The notes: generated by a model from the letters alone, not told the origin. A stretch of DNA of 13,683 bases from Dunaliella salina (GCA_002284615.2 MU069570.1:311258-324940); one strand, 5' to 3'; shown: positions 1 through 9,900, counted from the stretch's first letter. Numbers and translations: made by a program.

Positions 1-49
<49 letters not shown>
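1..49. repeat. (CA)n microsatellite, truncated by window edge
   Basis: About 24 uninterrupted CA dinucleotides start the window and stop at position 49. On the minus strand this is (TG)n. It lies immediately downstream of the splice donor of exon 6 of the PRP38B-like gene, so it forms the first part of the next intron. Its full length is unknown because the window begins inside it. Confidence 0.98.
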
Positions 50-51
<2 letters not shown>

Positions 52-3000
52 GTGTGCGAGATGGCTGAGGCATACCGATCCTCTCGTGCGCCGGCGCGGT
101 TGGGTGCGCGCTGCCCAAATGCGACAGAGAGCGAGGCCTTCACTGATGGGGGCCGCTTGTTGCCATCATCCACGCCGCGTCGGTCAGGTCCACCCTGGCC
201 CGCATTCCCCTATGAAAGTGCATTTTGTGAGCATTCCTTTGTACGAGTGCATATGGTGCAGGTCATAATTGTGATCAGGTAGACAGCCATCCAGCCCATC
301 AACCGATCATACTAGTACAGCTTTTATGCCACCATTACAAAGGAAGCTCTTGAACCGTATTGCAATTGCCCACAGGTAGGTGACATCCCACCATTCCACT
401 CACAAAAATGCCAGTGGCACCCACCACCTTGACAGTTACCAGCGCACAACATGAACGAGCGCACGCATTGTTACCTGAACAGCTGTTTGCGTGCACGTCA
501 AGGAGGCTTTTGCATCTGTGCTGCCCTAACAAGCGCGCTCAGAGATGGCTGAACCAGTGCCTGCATCAGTGTACCTGGGCACACCGGCGTGCTTGACCCC
601 GCCCCCCCCCCACCCCCCTCTCACACAGACATATGTGTTGTCACTTACCCACCTTAGGCTTATAAGGCAAGCCCCTGCGTTTCAGCTCCTCCACAATGTT
701 GTCCATGACAGGCTTGGGGATGCGAGGAAAGATGGTCTCAAAGTAGTACTGCAGGGGCCAGAGCAGGGGCAGGGAGCGCACAGGCAGCGGAGCCATGTGC
801 ATGTCAGTGTACTTGTTGATACGGACTGGTGGATGTGAAGATCAGGCTGTTGTTCAGGGTAAAAAAATTTTTCTTTCAGTCAGATTAGGGGTAGGGCACC
901 AGGAGCCAATGTTTGTTTGTCTGTTGGATGAAAATGGATGCTTGCATTTTTGTTGGGTTGTTTACCAGCAACCAGACGCACGCGCATGCATGCGGCAATC
1001 TTTGCAGTGGCAAGGGATTCAGTGCGCACAAGGTCAGCTGGGTGTCTGGCGTTGTTAGCAGAGGTGCTTAGCCTTTATTTTTTGAATTTGCACAATCAAT
1101 TCGCAATAAGATTTGCTCTGAAGGTGGTATTGCAAGGGGGAAACTTGCTGTCTTTGGCACACTTAGGCGAACCTACTACGTGCAGGGGCGCTTTGAGCTA
1201 CCACTTTTGCAATGTGGAGTGTTTCTATGAATTCAATGAGGGGCAGGCTCTGCAAGCAAGCAGGTACACATGCCATTGCGCGGCAGCACTTTCATGAGAC
1301 TGTCTCAAGTTTTGGTGCTGCATTCATTTTAAAGACTCTGCCAGTTTATACTCGCTATGTGCTAGTGTTGGAGGCCGCAATAGGCATTCGTGTGAATTTT
1401 GATGTGACGATCGTGTATAGGCAAGCAGACGAGGGCTTACACTTTGCATCGCAATTTTTGTATCATGAGTATTAACATACAGAAGACAGGCAGGGGTGCG
1501 AATAAGAGCTTTTGCATTAGCCGAAGGCTGTGTAATTGCGTGTTTTGGGTATCAACCTGGGGTGGAGCATCATGGCATCTGTGATTGTCCCAGCCAGGGC
1601 CTCCTTGCAAGTCTCAGCCGCGCCTGTGTGCGCTCGCGTGCGCCTTCAACCAGCCCCTGCGCTCACGTCATGCTGTGCTGTGCTGGGGTGCACGAGCAGC
1701 AGCAGCAGCAGCGGCGGCGTTGGCGATGCTCCGCTCCATCCTGCCTTTCTAGAGGACTGCAAGGGCATTTAATTGCTTAGCTTTTTTTTCTTCTGGAGGA
1801 GTGGGTGTGCATGCATGCGTGCAGCAAGAAAAGGTGAGGCAGGAATGACACAGGGGCGTGCAGCCTGGGCATGTGTCTGGGCCATGGAAAACAGAAGCAT
1901 GTGAATGACACTGTGGTGTGCAGCCTGGAATTGTGCCTGGGCCACGGAAACCAGGCAAAGGACATGCATGGATGTACCCTGGACCCCATTGTTTGCCACA
2001 TGCAGAAATTTAGGCACCGCAATTCAAATCCTGGACACCCCTTGCGAGCATGGGAGTCAAGATACAGACCTGCTCTAGAATAATGTCCCGTACAAAGTCG
2101 CCCATGGTGACCTTATCACCTCCAGGGCTTGGGGCCAGCTCCTGCACACATGCACAGGTAATGAAGACACTTGAGGCCTGTGTGCCACAGGATATGCCCA
2201 AGGGAGCGAAGTCATGTCGCATGAGACTGAATCTGATAGCTAAACAAAGGGTATTTTGTCCTATAGTTTTAAGTAGCAGACCTCATATGCTCAACTTGGT
2301 GAGTGCACTAGTGATTTTTTCGGCTCAAGCACGCTCAGGCAAGCTTAAAATTCAACTCCTGGAACTGCTTACAGCAAGAAATGGCTGGAGCGCTGGGCAC
2401 ATAGTGAGACGCCTGGGGCTCCGGCTGAGTTTCAAGTACTCTGAGAGGGCAGAACTGCGGCTGAGCACAGAGCATCAAGGGAGGCAACCAGATACTGACA
2501 GCATGCTGTCTGAGTGAATTAGGCTGCAAGTCTGAGAATGGCAATTCCCCTCCATGCTACCAGTGCCAGCCGAGTGTCCCAGCAATAAAAAGAGAGCAGC
2601 ATGCACATGTACCCACCTCCTTGTCAGCCAAAAAGGGGCCGACCCAAGACAGCAGGGTCTTGGGGTCTGCCACATAGCGCAGGAACAGGAGGCCAATCTG
2701 CGTTAGGAAAGGTGGGCAAGATTTGGATGGGTATCCCATTTCAAGGTCCATGCCTGAATGTAAGAACTTGCGCGTCCTGGCTACAAGCTGCGTGCAACCG
2801 CATGTGTGAGAGAGCGAGCATGTATATGTTGCTTATGTCAAAGCGGCTGCACTTACAATGCCAAACATGCCCATGCAACCATGCATGCAAAATGAATGCA
2901 TCTGACCATAGGACTTGTTTCACTTAATTTGGAGCATGCTTTCCCACCTTACAAGCTTGCTTCAAGCAGAAGAATGCATGATATGGGCAAGACCCTCCCA

Positions 3001-3407
3001 CTCACCGCGCGGATGTAGGGTGAGTCACGGTGGTTGATGGTGTCTTTGACCTGCTTGGTGTTTAGCTTCAGGGTGAACAACCGGTGCAGCAGGCAGAAGG
3101 CAGTGGAAGGGCCCCTGGCGTTGCCGCTCATCCACGGCTCCACATCCTCCACGCACTCGTAGATTTCGTCAATGACCTCTTCCCAGCTGCAGGCGTTTGG
3201 GGACGCATGGGTGGGGGTTGTTGCATCCCCAGGAAAGAGACTTCATGTGCATACACAGCAAAACCCGTCCACTCCTGGTCCACGGCACACTCACGTTGAC
3301 ATTTCCAGGCATGTCTTGTTGTAGTAGTCAGAGCCAAGAATGTTGGCGCGCAGCACGCTCTCCAGATTGAAGGTCGTCGTGTTCGTGTACACGAAGGGAC
3401 CGGACAT
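50..3407 (-). CDS. PRP38B: PRP38B-like pre-mRNA-splicing factor (3' end outside window)
   Basis: PRP38-family proteins are spliceosome components needed for activation of the U4/U6.U5-containing complex in the nucleus. Six exons (minus strand): 3407-3295, 3186-3006, 2697-2617, 2141-2070, 748-653, 209-50. All introns are GT-AG and all junction phases agree, giving 234 codons plus one base. Family motifs appear in order: NILGSDYY (22-29), EEVIDEIY (40-47), VEPWMSGNARGPSTAFCLL (53-71), HRDSPYIRA (90-98), LFLRYVADPKTLLSW (102-116), MGDFVRDI then YYFETIFPRIP (138-160), and RPPSVKASLSVAFGQRAPNR (200-219), a block that follows the PRP38 domain in plant SRL1/PRP38B proteins. The ATG at 3407 is the first Met; an in-frame TGA lies about eight codons upstream. 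Plant relatives are close to 400 residues with an Arg/Ser-rich tail, which would lie beyond the left edge. Family assignment rests on motif recall, not a search. Confidence 0.93.
210..652 (-). other. Intron 5 of the PRP38B-like gene
   Basis: A 443-base intron with donor GTGGGT at 652-647 and acceptor TTTCATAG ending at 210. A second donor-like GTAAGT lies 4 bases further in (648-643); using it would put exon 6 into a frame that meets TGA within nine codons, so the first donor is preferred. A C-rich tract (602-618) sits just inside the donor. Nothing else is recognisable in it. Confidence 0.85.
602..618. repeat. C-rich homopolymer tract
   Basis: Ten C, one A, then six C. It lies within intron 5 of the PRP38B-like gene, where the transcribed strand reads as a G-rich tract close to the donor. 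Confidence 0.95.
1695..1712. repeat. (AGC)n trinucleotide run
   Basis: Six AGC trinucleotides followed by GGC triplets, within intron 4 of the PRP38B-like gene. Confidence 0.9.
1844..1963. repeat. Two-copy tandem repeat, 60-bp unit
   Basis: Both copies begin AATGACAC (1844 and 1904) and share GTGCAGCCTGG and CTGGGCCA blocks at the same spacing, with scattered substitutions. It lies in intron 4 of the PRP38B-like gene. No coding role is evident. Confidence 0.8.
2142..2616 (-). other. Intron 3 of the PRP38B-like gene
   Basis: A 475-base intron from donor GTGGGT (2616-2611) to acceptor TGTGCAG ending at 2142. A 155-codon plus-strand open frame overlaps it and exon 4 but has no family resemblance and runs antisense to a conserved exon, so it is considered chance. 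Confidence 0.85.
2698..3005 (-). other. Intron 2 of the PRP38B-like gene
   Basis: A 308-base intron from donor GTGAGT (3005-3000) to acceptor AACGCAG ending at 2698. No internal feature was recognised. Confidence 0.85.
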
Positions 3408-6310
3408 GTTGTTGGCGCTAGCGTGTCACAGTTGGTCACACGATGTCAGGAGGAGGAGGTGGCACAAGGATGGAGAAGCGGCCGGTCAGCAGTCTGCCCA
3501 GGGTGTCCCCACGCTCAGCTCACACGAGCATTCTAATGCGACATTGTAAGCGACGGGCTAACTATTTTTTTTCATATCATGGACGAGAGTGATGGTCAAC
3601 ACTGAGCTTGCGCTGCGTCTGTTCAAACAAACAGTCGCAAGGCTGAAATTGAATCTTAAGATTGCATTGTCAAATGATATGACAAAGTGCAATTCTCCGA
3701 ACAGGGTGCGCATGGCTACCTACTCATTAGCCCCTTCAAGAATTAAAATTGTAGGGCCTTTGGAAACCCTTAACAACGCGTCCAGTGCAAGCTTGTAAGC
3801 ATACTTGGCAATCAATGAGCGTGAACCCTCAGAGGCAGCAGTGGATTAACCCTTAAATGGGTTTTAAGATCAAGCTATTTTGCATCGGTGCGTGGGCCCA
3901 GAAAAGCAGAGGCAATTTTTATGCCATGTCAACCCTTGTGCATCATCATTCATGTTTGGCTAGACTTTTTCTTGCTCATGTCCCTGGCATTCTCCAGTGG
4001 GTGCTGGGAAACTTATAATAGCTACAATATATAGGAAATGGTCTTGTTTTTTCATTGTTAACCTTGGTAGCTGGTTGTGTATGTTTCACCAGCGGCTCAG
4101 CCAGAGATTCGGGCTGTAGGTTAACCATTGGAAAGCCTTGTAAACCCTTGTGTAACCCTATGCCATGTCAAAGCTCATGTGTCGCCATGTCAAAGAATTG
4201 GATAAGACCTGCCCCCTTTATAAAAAAAAAAAAAAGGTTAGTGCCCCAATGCAGGCAGAAAGAGTACCAATCTGCTCCTCCTTAAATTCCCCATCCTTCT
4301 GCATACTTAATGCACTGAAAGAGTGAGCTGCAACAGGGATATTGGGCCAAAACTGAGCTGCGGACATTCATGCATGCCTGTCCTGCCAGGCAAATGGCTT
4401 GCAAGTCCTCAAAGTGCCATCCCGACTTAGGAGAGCAATAACACAGATTGCATGGCCACCATCTTGGAAGTTTTGATCTGTTTGCTGCACGTTTGCCCCT
4501 ACACCCGCTGGGACCTGGGTGTACACCCATGTGCATGTGGCACTGGCTCTGATTCGTGCACAGGGAATCCCCATCTTACCCAATTTGTTCTAGAGGGTGC
4601 CAATCAACAGCTCTTGAGCTCAAGTGCCTGATGGTATGTTCAGGATTCCGCAGAAGTGGCTGAGGAGAATTTTAGAGGAGTCCCAACTTGACAAGAACTT
4701 GGCCTCCCCCCCCCCCCGGACCAAACCCCACCCTCCAACCCCCTTCCATTGAATCCATACATACACCAATTAATAGCGTTTGAGCCCAGAATCCCGGAAT
4801 CCTGTAGACTCCTGCTTTCACCAGAGAAAGAATTAACAATCAGTGGGGCTTGACCAGGAGGGTTGCGAGCAGATGAGCCAGCAGAATTTTCCTAAAATGG
4901 TTAATGAACATGAAAATGAAAAGCTACGCAAGTGGATCTAGCCCGCAAGCATCATGGGATGGGACAACCTTGGTGCGAACACCGTATTGAACCCCCAAAG
5001 GTCCGCCCAATAAGGGACCCGGGGCCACCTCCGTCACCGAAGGCTCCCAAGGGAGGCATTGCTGCTGGACCATGCAGTACCCTCTATCCCCGGTTTTTTG
5101 GGGATCCCTGGTCGAAGTGTATGGTTAAGTAAAATAACTCACCTACTACGTCCTGGAAATGGAAATGATAGTGCACAATGGGCATTCCTTCAGATTCTTA
5201 CAAAGGCCCCTATACAATTTTCCCTTTTTCTTCTTCCTTCCTCCTTCCTCCCCTTTGCTGTGCTTCACATGCACCTTTCCTCCTTCTCCTCTGAAGTCTC
5301 ACACGACGCCCTGCTGCAACAAGCAACAAGCAAGGGAAAAACTGCTGCAACTCCAAAAAAAGTGCACAGCCCTGGTGTGGCCTGCATCGTGATCTCTTGA
5401 CCAGAAGCAAAAAAACCGTTCCAAGGCAAGGATGCTGAGGCAGCTGACCCCAGTGCTTGCACTCCTCGTCAAGACAGGGTCTTAGAGGGGAAAGCAAAAA
5501 CATGCAGACGGTGAACCACCCTGGTATTGTTTAAGGGTTGGTCAAGGAGAGGAGACGCATCAGCCTGAAGGCTGAATGCCTCTTCTTTATAGATATATCA
5601 AAGAGTAAGAAAAGGATAATTTGTGGGCATGTTGCACAGAGTGAGCGTGGATGGTCTCAGATAGGAAAGCACTCATAGTATGAGTCTCATACTTATTTTC
5701 ACATGCTGTTCTCCACTCAACAAATCCAAAGGCCAGCCAGTGGAAAAATGAAGCAGGTTAACTAAGGAAGATTAAACACTGGGCAGAAAACATGCCCCTC
5801 GAGGACAGAGCTCTGTCTCTCTCTGCGAACAAATGAAAACAATGTACAGGCAACAAATTCATGGGCTTGATTCATCCAATGTACATCGAATCAATATTCA
5901 CTTGACTCCAAATTTCAGGCACGTTACAAAATGTCAGGCTCAACTCCTTCCTGTTTCTGATACTGTAACCGTTATTCACTTGACTTGCTTCACGCACGAG
6001 TGCCTGTGGAAAGTGTGCCAAACCGAGAGCACTCATTGTTGCATGCATAAGCTTGATTGCACCTGTCGTGTATAAAGTAACATTTGGAATGTGGACAGAG
6101 GGTTAAAGAAGCAATCATTGCAGAGGCACTTTACTTTTGCATGGAAAATCTCGAGACTTTTCTGCTTGCCCGCAGATCAAGGTGATATTCCCAGCTGACA
6201 GAGGATCTCACAGTTCAACATAGCTTTTCACATTGATGTCCATGTGAGCCCAGGATGAAGTACATGACCCCCGCAGAGAAATCAGTTGCATGACTAAACC
6301 CTCATCATAC
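3408..6310. other. About 2.9 kb without a supportable gene
   Basis: The right-hand boundary of the PRP38B-like gene and its upstream flank lie here, but no promoter element stands out. Open frames on both strands are short, lack recognisable motifs and have no phase-matched splice partners. Low-complexity pieces are a 14-A run (4222-4235), a 12-C run (4706-4717) and a pyrimidine-rich stretch at about 5217-5300. A small inverted repeat (AGTATGAG/CTCATACT) lies near 5677-5693. The word GCCATGTCAA recurs three times between 3920 and 4200. The stretch could hide exons of the candidate gene to its right. Confidence 0.5.
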
Positions 6311-7806
6311 CTGGAGCACTTGTTCTTCGCGCCAAAGGCACCACTGCAGGAGAGATGCACAGGAGGCAGCAAAAAGTAAAAGTCTACGCTGGATAAGATC
6401 CAGCGTGCATTAAGGAAAGACCCAACAGTCAGCGCTGTCTCTGATCGTGAGCCTCACCAGCACAGGAGGCAGCCAATAAAACATTTAGGTTCATGTATGT
6501 TGTTTTCATGCTTGTGATGAAGCTTCAACATGATGAAACACAGCTTTCCTGCAAATGCAGGACAACTCTTTTTGCTCTCTCAATGCTGAACTGTCTTCTT
6601 TGTCTACATGCCGTACTTCACTCAATCTGAACTTTGTGGTGGTGGGGGGTCATACAGTCTTCAAACCAATGTGGCCCCTTTCCCTTAATTGGTGTAGGGA
6701 GCCTCCTGAGGGTCTCTCTGCCTACATAGCTTTCCTTTTTTCCCCTTTCTTCTCAGGACAACAGCAAGCTCAATTGCAGCAGCAGAGCCGACAGAGACAG
6801 AATGCAGATCCAGCAAAGCCACCACCGTTACCATCCTTGCACATGCCCCCACACTATCACTGATCAAAGAAATTTGAACACCTGCTGTTTGTACCCACCA
6901 GGCAATGCAGGTCCTCTGAGGCTTTGAGCGTTTGGGAATAGGGTCCTCTTTTTGCCGCTTGTTGCCCACAGCACTCTTCTTCTCCTTTTCCTCCTCCCTC
7001 TGCCTCTGCACCTCTGCACTACTTGCTGCAAGCTGCTGCATTGTATCCTTTGCTTCTCCCATCAGCTTGCTGTTCACAGACATAGCTTCACCAATTGCAC
7101 CAATTTTGATGTCAATGGCTGACATGCCATGTGGGTGCTGGGTATGGTTGAAGGTTTGCTTGAGGGTTTGCCAAGGAAGGCTGGATATGAGAAGGGCGAT
7201 GATTCCTGCCCAGCCTTTGGTGCTCTCGTCCATGTCCTTTTTGTTGAAAACTTGGGGCCCAAAGAACCAAAAAAATGAAGTCTGGCCATCGTGTATAAGC
7301 ACCTGCTGGTAGGGGGAAAGGGGGTATTTGGTCGAGGGGGGGGGGTGTGCAGTACACTGCAAATTCAAGAGTACTTCCATGTGCACACAGTCTTCATCAG
7401 CCGCAAAAGGTAGAAACAAAATGCTAGTGTTCAGGTAAGGCAGGCACAAACAACACTGACTCCCAGACTGTCCATGAATGTGAGGGATGCACGGTTCCTG
7501 CTTTCGAGAAAGTATCTCTTTCTCTATTCGTTTTGAGTGTGCCTACCATTTCAATTTCTGATTTCCTTCGCAACAAGGACTTACAAGGGTTTACAAGGGG
7601 TGGCCAACAGCCCATGAGTCTCTGATTGAACACTTGCTACTGAAACATTCCCAACCAGCATCAACACTTACAAACCCATTCTCCTGATCTCCCATGCGAC
7701 AAACTCCCACTTGTGACTCCCAAGCCTGCCAACAAGCTCTAATGTGCACGTCCATCAAGTCATTGGGGTCATACTCCGCACTCCGCATAGTTCCGCCCCA
7801 GCGCAT
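6311..7806 (-). CDS. Candidate spliced gene, coiled-coil protein with possible small Cys motif; unidentified
   Basis: I do not recognise this protein. Three minus-strand blocks join in compatible phases: 7806-7672 (45 codons from an ATG, ending at a strong GTAAGT donor), 7302-6899 (404 bases, acceptor ACCAGCAG, donor GTGGGT) and a 33-base exon at 6343-6311 (acceptor CTCCTGCAG, donor GTATGA). The middle block has a hydrophobic helix-like segment (GWAGIIALLISSLPW), a Lys/Glu-rich likely coiled coil (EVQRQREEEKEKK) and a basic run (PKRSKPQR) that could be a nuclear signal. Splicing to the third block gives RTCIACGAFGAKNKCS, reminiscent of the start of a zinc knuckle of the CxxCGxxGxxxxxC kind. 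No stop codon was reached, so the 3' end is unknown. It could be a transposon-associated or a host gene; exon 1 may extend further upstream through an alanine-coding CAG tract. Confidence 0.35.
6757..6863 (+). CDS. Possible Gln-rich terminal exon, antisense to the candidate gene
   Basis: A long pyrimidine tract ending in TTCTTCTCAG (to 6756) is an excellent plus-strand acceptor. The open frame after it (QQQAQLQQQSRQRQNADPAK, then a Pro/His-rich end) stops at TGA 6861-6863. No matching upstream plus-strand exon was found. It lies within the proposed intron of the minus-strand candidate gene, so both could be right, or this could be a chance frame in CAG-rich DNA. Confidence 0.15.
7336..7345. 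repeat. G homopolymer run
   Basis: Ten consecutive G on the plus strand, inside the proposed intron of the minus-strand candidate gene. Confidence 0.9.
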
Positions 7807-7827
7807 CGCGATCACTGCTGCAGCTGA

Positions 7828-7855
7828 TGCTGCTGCTGCTCCTGCTGCTGCTGCT
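7828..7855. repeat. (CTG/TGC)n trinucleotide run
   Basis: Imperfect CTG repeats. They read as poly-Leu on the plus strand and as poly-Ala or poly-Ser on the minus strand, just upstream of the proposed start of the candidate gene. They inflate open frames on both strands and are not evidence of coding by themselves. Confidence 0.9.
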
Positions 7856-8155
7856 TGTGGCACGCCTTTTCCTGGTAGCCTCAATGGCCTCTGTTTCAAA
7901 TCATCAGAGCAAAGCAATTGTCATGCGTTATGCAAAAGGAAAAGAAAAGTCTACGCAAGCTAGAGGCTGTGTGCATTCAGGGACCCCTGCCTGGAAAATT
8001 AGAGGCCTCACTAGAAGGCCCCCAGAACCTACACTAGACACAGCTAGCCTAGGAGAGAGCCAAAAACAGATCTTATGGAGATCTGGAGGGTTGCTCGCCC
8101 TCCTCTGGACGCCTGGACTCTCCTTCTCCTGCTGTTCACTGCCGCGCGCCCAGCA

Positions 8156-8173
8156 CCCCCCCCCCCCCCCCCC
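8156..8173. repeat. C homopolymer run (18 bases)
   Basis: Eighteen C on the plus strand (G on the minus strand), just downstream of the LINE remnant's apparent coding end on the minus strand. It may mark the region of the element's 3' end or be an unrelated slippage tract. Confidence 0.9.
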
Positions 8174-8199
8174 TCCTGACAGCCCTCTGAAAAAGAAGA

Positions 8200-9700
8200 G
8201 CATGTCTGGTATTGATGATGGACGTCAATTTTTGAATGGCATGCAAGGCTAAGCTGTTTTGCTGATGGTTCAGCTTTTTGCTTGGTAAGGCACGGATTCA
8301 TGACAGGTTTTAATTGTGTATTCATTGAAACAGTGCCAGCCACACTAATTAAAATAATGTGCAGAGTCACTTTGTTATTCCTGCTTGGATTTTTTAAGCT
8401 GAGGGATTTCAGTCTGGTACACAGTGTGAGAATGTTTAGTTGCTGTCGTTCCAAAGTGATGAAGGGGTTGATGTCGGGGCAGGATTTCAATGCAACAAGG
8501 AGGATGTCCCTGCTACGATCAGGGATATGAGAGGGATCATGGTGGACAGGTCGGCCTGGGATAGAGCGCACAAAGATAGCATCCTGGCGGCTTTGGTGGC
8601 GGGCTGAGGAGCCAGTACCATTAGGGAATACTATTTGGTAGTATCCATTCAGGGATGCTACGTGTTATGTTTCCAGGGGCTTGCATGCCCTGCTCCTGGA
8701 GTCTCTCATTACTGCAGCCATCTATGCCAATAGGCGATAAGCCATGCCAATCTTTACTGAGGGCATTTACACAGAGACTCAGGCCTGCATGGTGTCTGGT
8801 GGTGTGCACCCCACTCATTGTTGCGTTGGTACATCTAAGGAGTATGTGACCAATGTTGTCTTCATCATCATAGAGTGAGCATCTGATTGAGGTTGAAATT
8901 AAAGGCATGTTTTTGTGTGTACAAAGCATCTGTTTGGTTGTTCATAACTTTCATCTGCCGTTAAGGATAATCTCAGGATTTTTTCAGAAGGAGTTGCTAA
9001 TCTCCTTGTTGGCAAGTCGACAATTTGGACTGTGAGCTTGGATGTTAAATATGCTGGTTGAGGAAGTGGGGCAGAATTGAGCTTCTGCCATCTATTGTAA
9101 TGGTAGCCAGAAGTAGCAGCAGAGCCAAGGTTGTGCTTATTACACATGTGTACTTTAAGTTTGACGGGTTGGTGTGGTGTTAGATTGGGAAAGCATGAGA
9201 GCGGTGCACGCCATCATTTTGTGAGTGAGAGGTCTTGCATGAGAGCTGCTAGTAATTGTGGAACGGGTCCCTGGCATCTGGATGTACAATGTCTGTAGTA
9301 TCTGAGGGCTGCCGTGCAAGCGCAGGCGTCAGCTCCTTTGTTGACTATTATGCCAGAGTGGGCTTTGACTTTGTAGAAATGAATAGGGTGTGAGGAATGC
9401 TGTAACATGGTTGGCTTGCGTGAATGATCTCTGCATGCAGGTGGTTCCTCATGTGCATCAAATTCAGGGTTTGTTTTGAAATCTGGAAGGGGCAGGATGC
9501 ACTATCAGAGGCAATGCCAGTTTGCCATTGTTGGAGTACCACAAGAAAACCTGCCGGTCCTGCTCTGGTGATGGTGTGAATAGGTCCATGACCACTGGGT
9601 TTTATGTGCAGCTGTAAGTGTTGGGAGGATGGGGAAGTGTTCCTCCCTGGTTTGTGAACGTCTGAACCAGAGAGTGCCACACCAGTGGTGGTGAGTCATC
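8200..9700 (-). mobile_element. Degenerate non-LTR (LINE) retrotransposon fragment: RNase H and C-terminal Cys/His region
   Basis: The 3' part of a LINE ORF2-like protein can be followed on the minus strand across several frames. About 9690-9348 carries the RNase H middle (TRAGPAGFLVVLQQ, IASDSASCPFQI, RNHLHAEI). 9408-9214 carries its end (HPIHFYKVKAHSGIIVNKGA, then DAC), where LINE RNase H domains usually have KxHxGxxGNExAD. 9147-8899 and 8929-8621 follow, the latter with CSLYDDEDNIGHILLRC and nearby His residues, like the Cys/His motif after the RNase H domain. About 8571-8235 matches the tail (LERQQLN, TLHIILISVAGT) seen in algal LINEs. Frameshifts and stops break it at least four times, and the RNase H Glu usual in AExxG appears to be Gly. 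No endonuclease or reverse transcriptase part is present, so it looks 5'-truncated and dead. Confidence 0.8.
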
Positions 9701-9794
9701 ATTTTTGTGTACAATGACACTGCATGTCATGGGTTATGCACTATGCATGCATTTGGACGACGCTCACACACATATGAAATACCTTTCCACGTCA

Positions 9795-9900
9795 CGGGCA
9801 ATGCTTACTAATAATGAATAAGGGCAATCCTTACAAGGCAATGCTTACTAACAATGAATAAGGGCAATGCTTACTTAAATGAACAAGGGCAATCCATACG
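9795..9900. repeat. Short tandem repeat array, about 20-30 bp units
   Basis: The words GGCAATGCTTACT and AATGAATAAGGGCAAT recur three to four times with small changes. The array lies about 100 bases beyond the recognisable upstream limit of the LINE fragment. No function is evident. Confidence 0.8.

Larger units (their letters stand above)
749..2069 (-). other. Intron 4 of the PRP38B-like gene (1.3 kb)
   Basis: The longest intron of the gene, 1321 bases, with a weak donor GTCTGT (2069-2064) and acceptor CCCCTGCAG ending at 749. A branch-point-like CACTGAC lies about 55-60 bases before the acceptor. The reading frame stays open for some two dozen codons upstream of the acceptor, but the conserved join is LEQ to YYFETIF, so these codons are treated as intron. 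The intron also holds a 60-bp tandem duplication (1844-1963) and an AGC run (1695-1712). No other gene is visible in it; the short open frames on both strands show no family resemblance. Confidence 0.85.

Noticed and set aside
1990..2040. tRNA-like B-box (ATTCAAATCC)
   Set aside because: No matching A-box, acceptor stem or anticodon arm could be folded around it.
2050..2517. 155-codon open frame on the plus strand
   Set aside because: It lies antisense to exon 4 and intron 3 of the PRP38B-like gene, has no motif and no splice partners.
4282..4583. Overlapping minus-strand frames at 4282-4583
   Set aside because: They occupy different frames of the same stretch, neither has family motifs, and stops bound both without splice signals.
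5210..5503. 97-codon minus-strand frame with Arg/Lys/Glu-rich end
   Set aside because: The charged part is the complement of a pyrimidine-rich tract, and no homology or phase-matched exon supports it.
6685..7449. A single uninterrupted 254-residue minus-strand protein
   Set aside because: Only the middle third looks like protein. Both ends run through G/C homopolymers and sequence better read as introns, so a spliced model was preferred.
8068..8083. Short inverted repeat around AGATCT
   Set aside because: A seven-base arm is expected by chance in this length, and no adjacent terminator or element end supports it.
7827..8252. Plus-strand frame starting with poly-Leu, suggestive of a signal peptide
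   Set aside because: The Leu run is a CTG microsatellite and the rest is antisense to the LINE 3' region and a C homopolymer.
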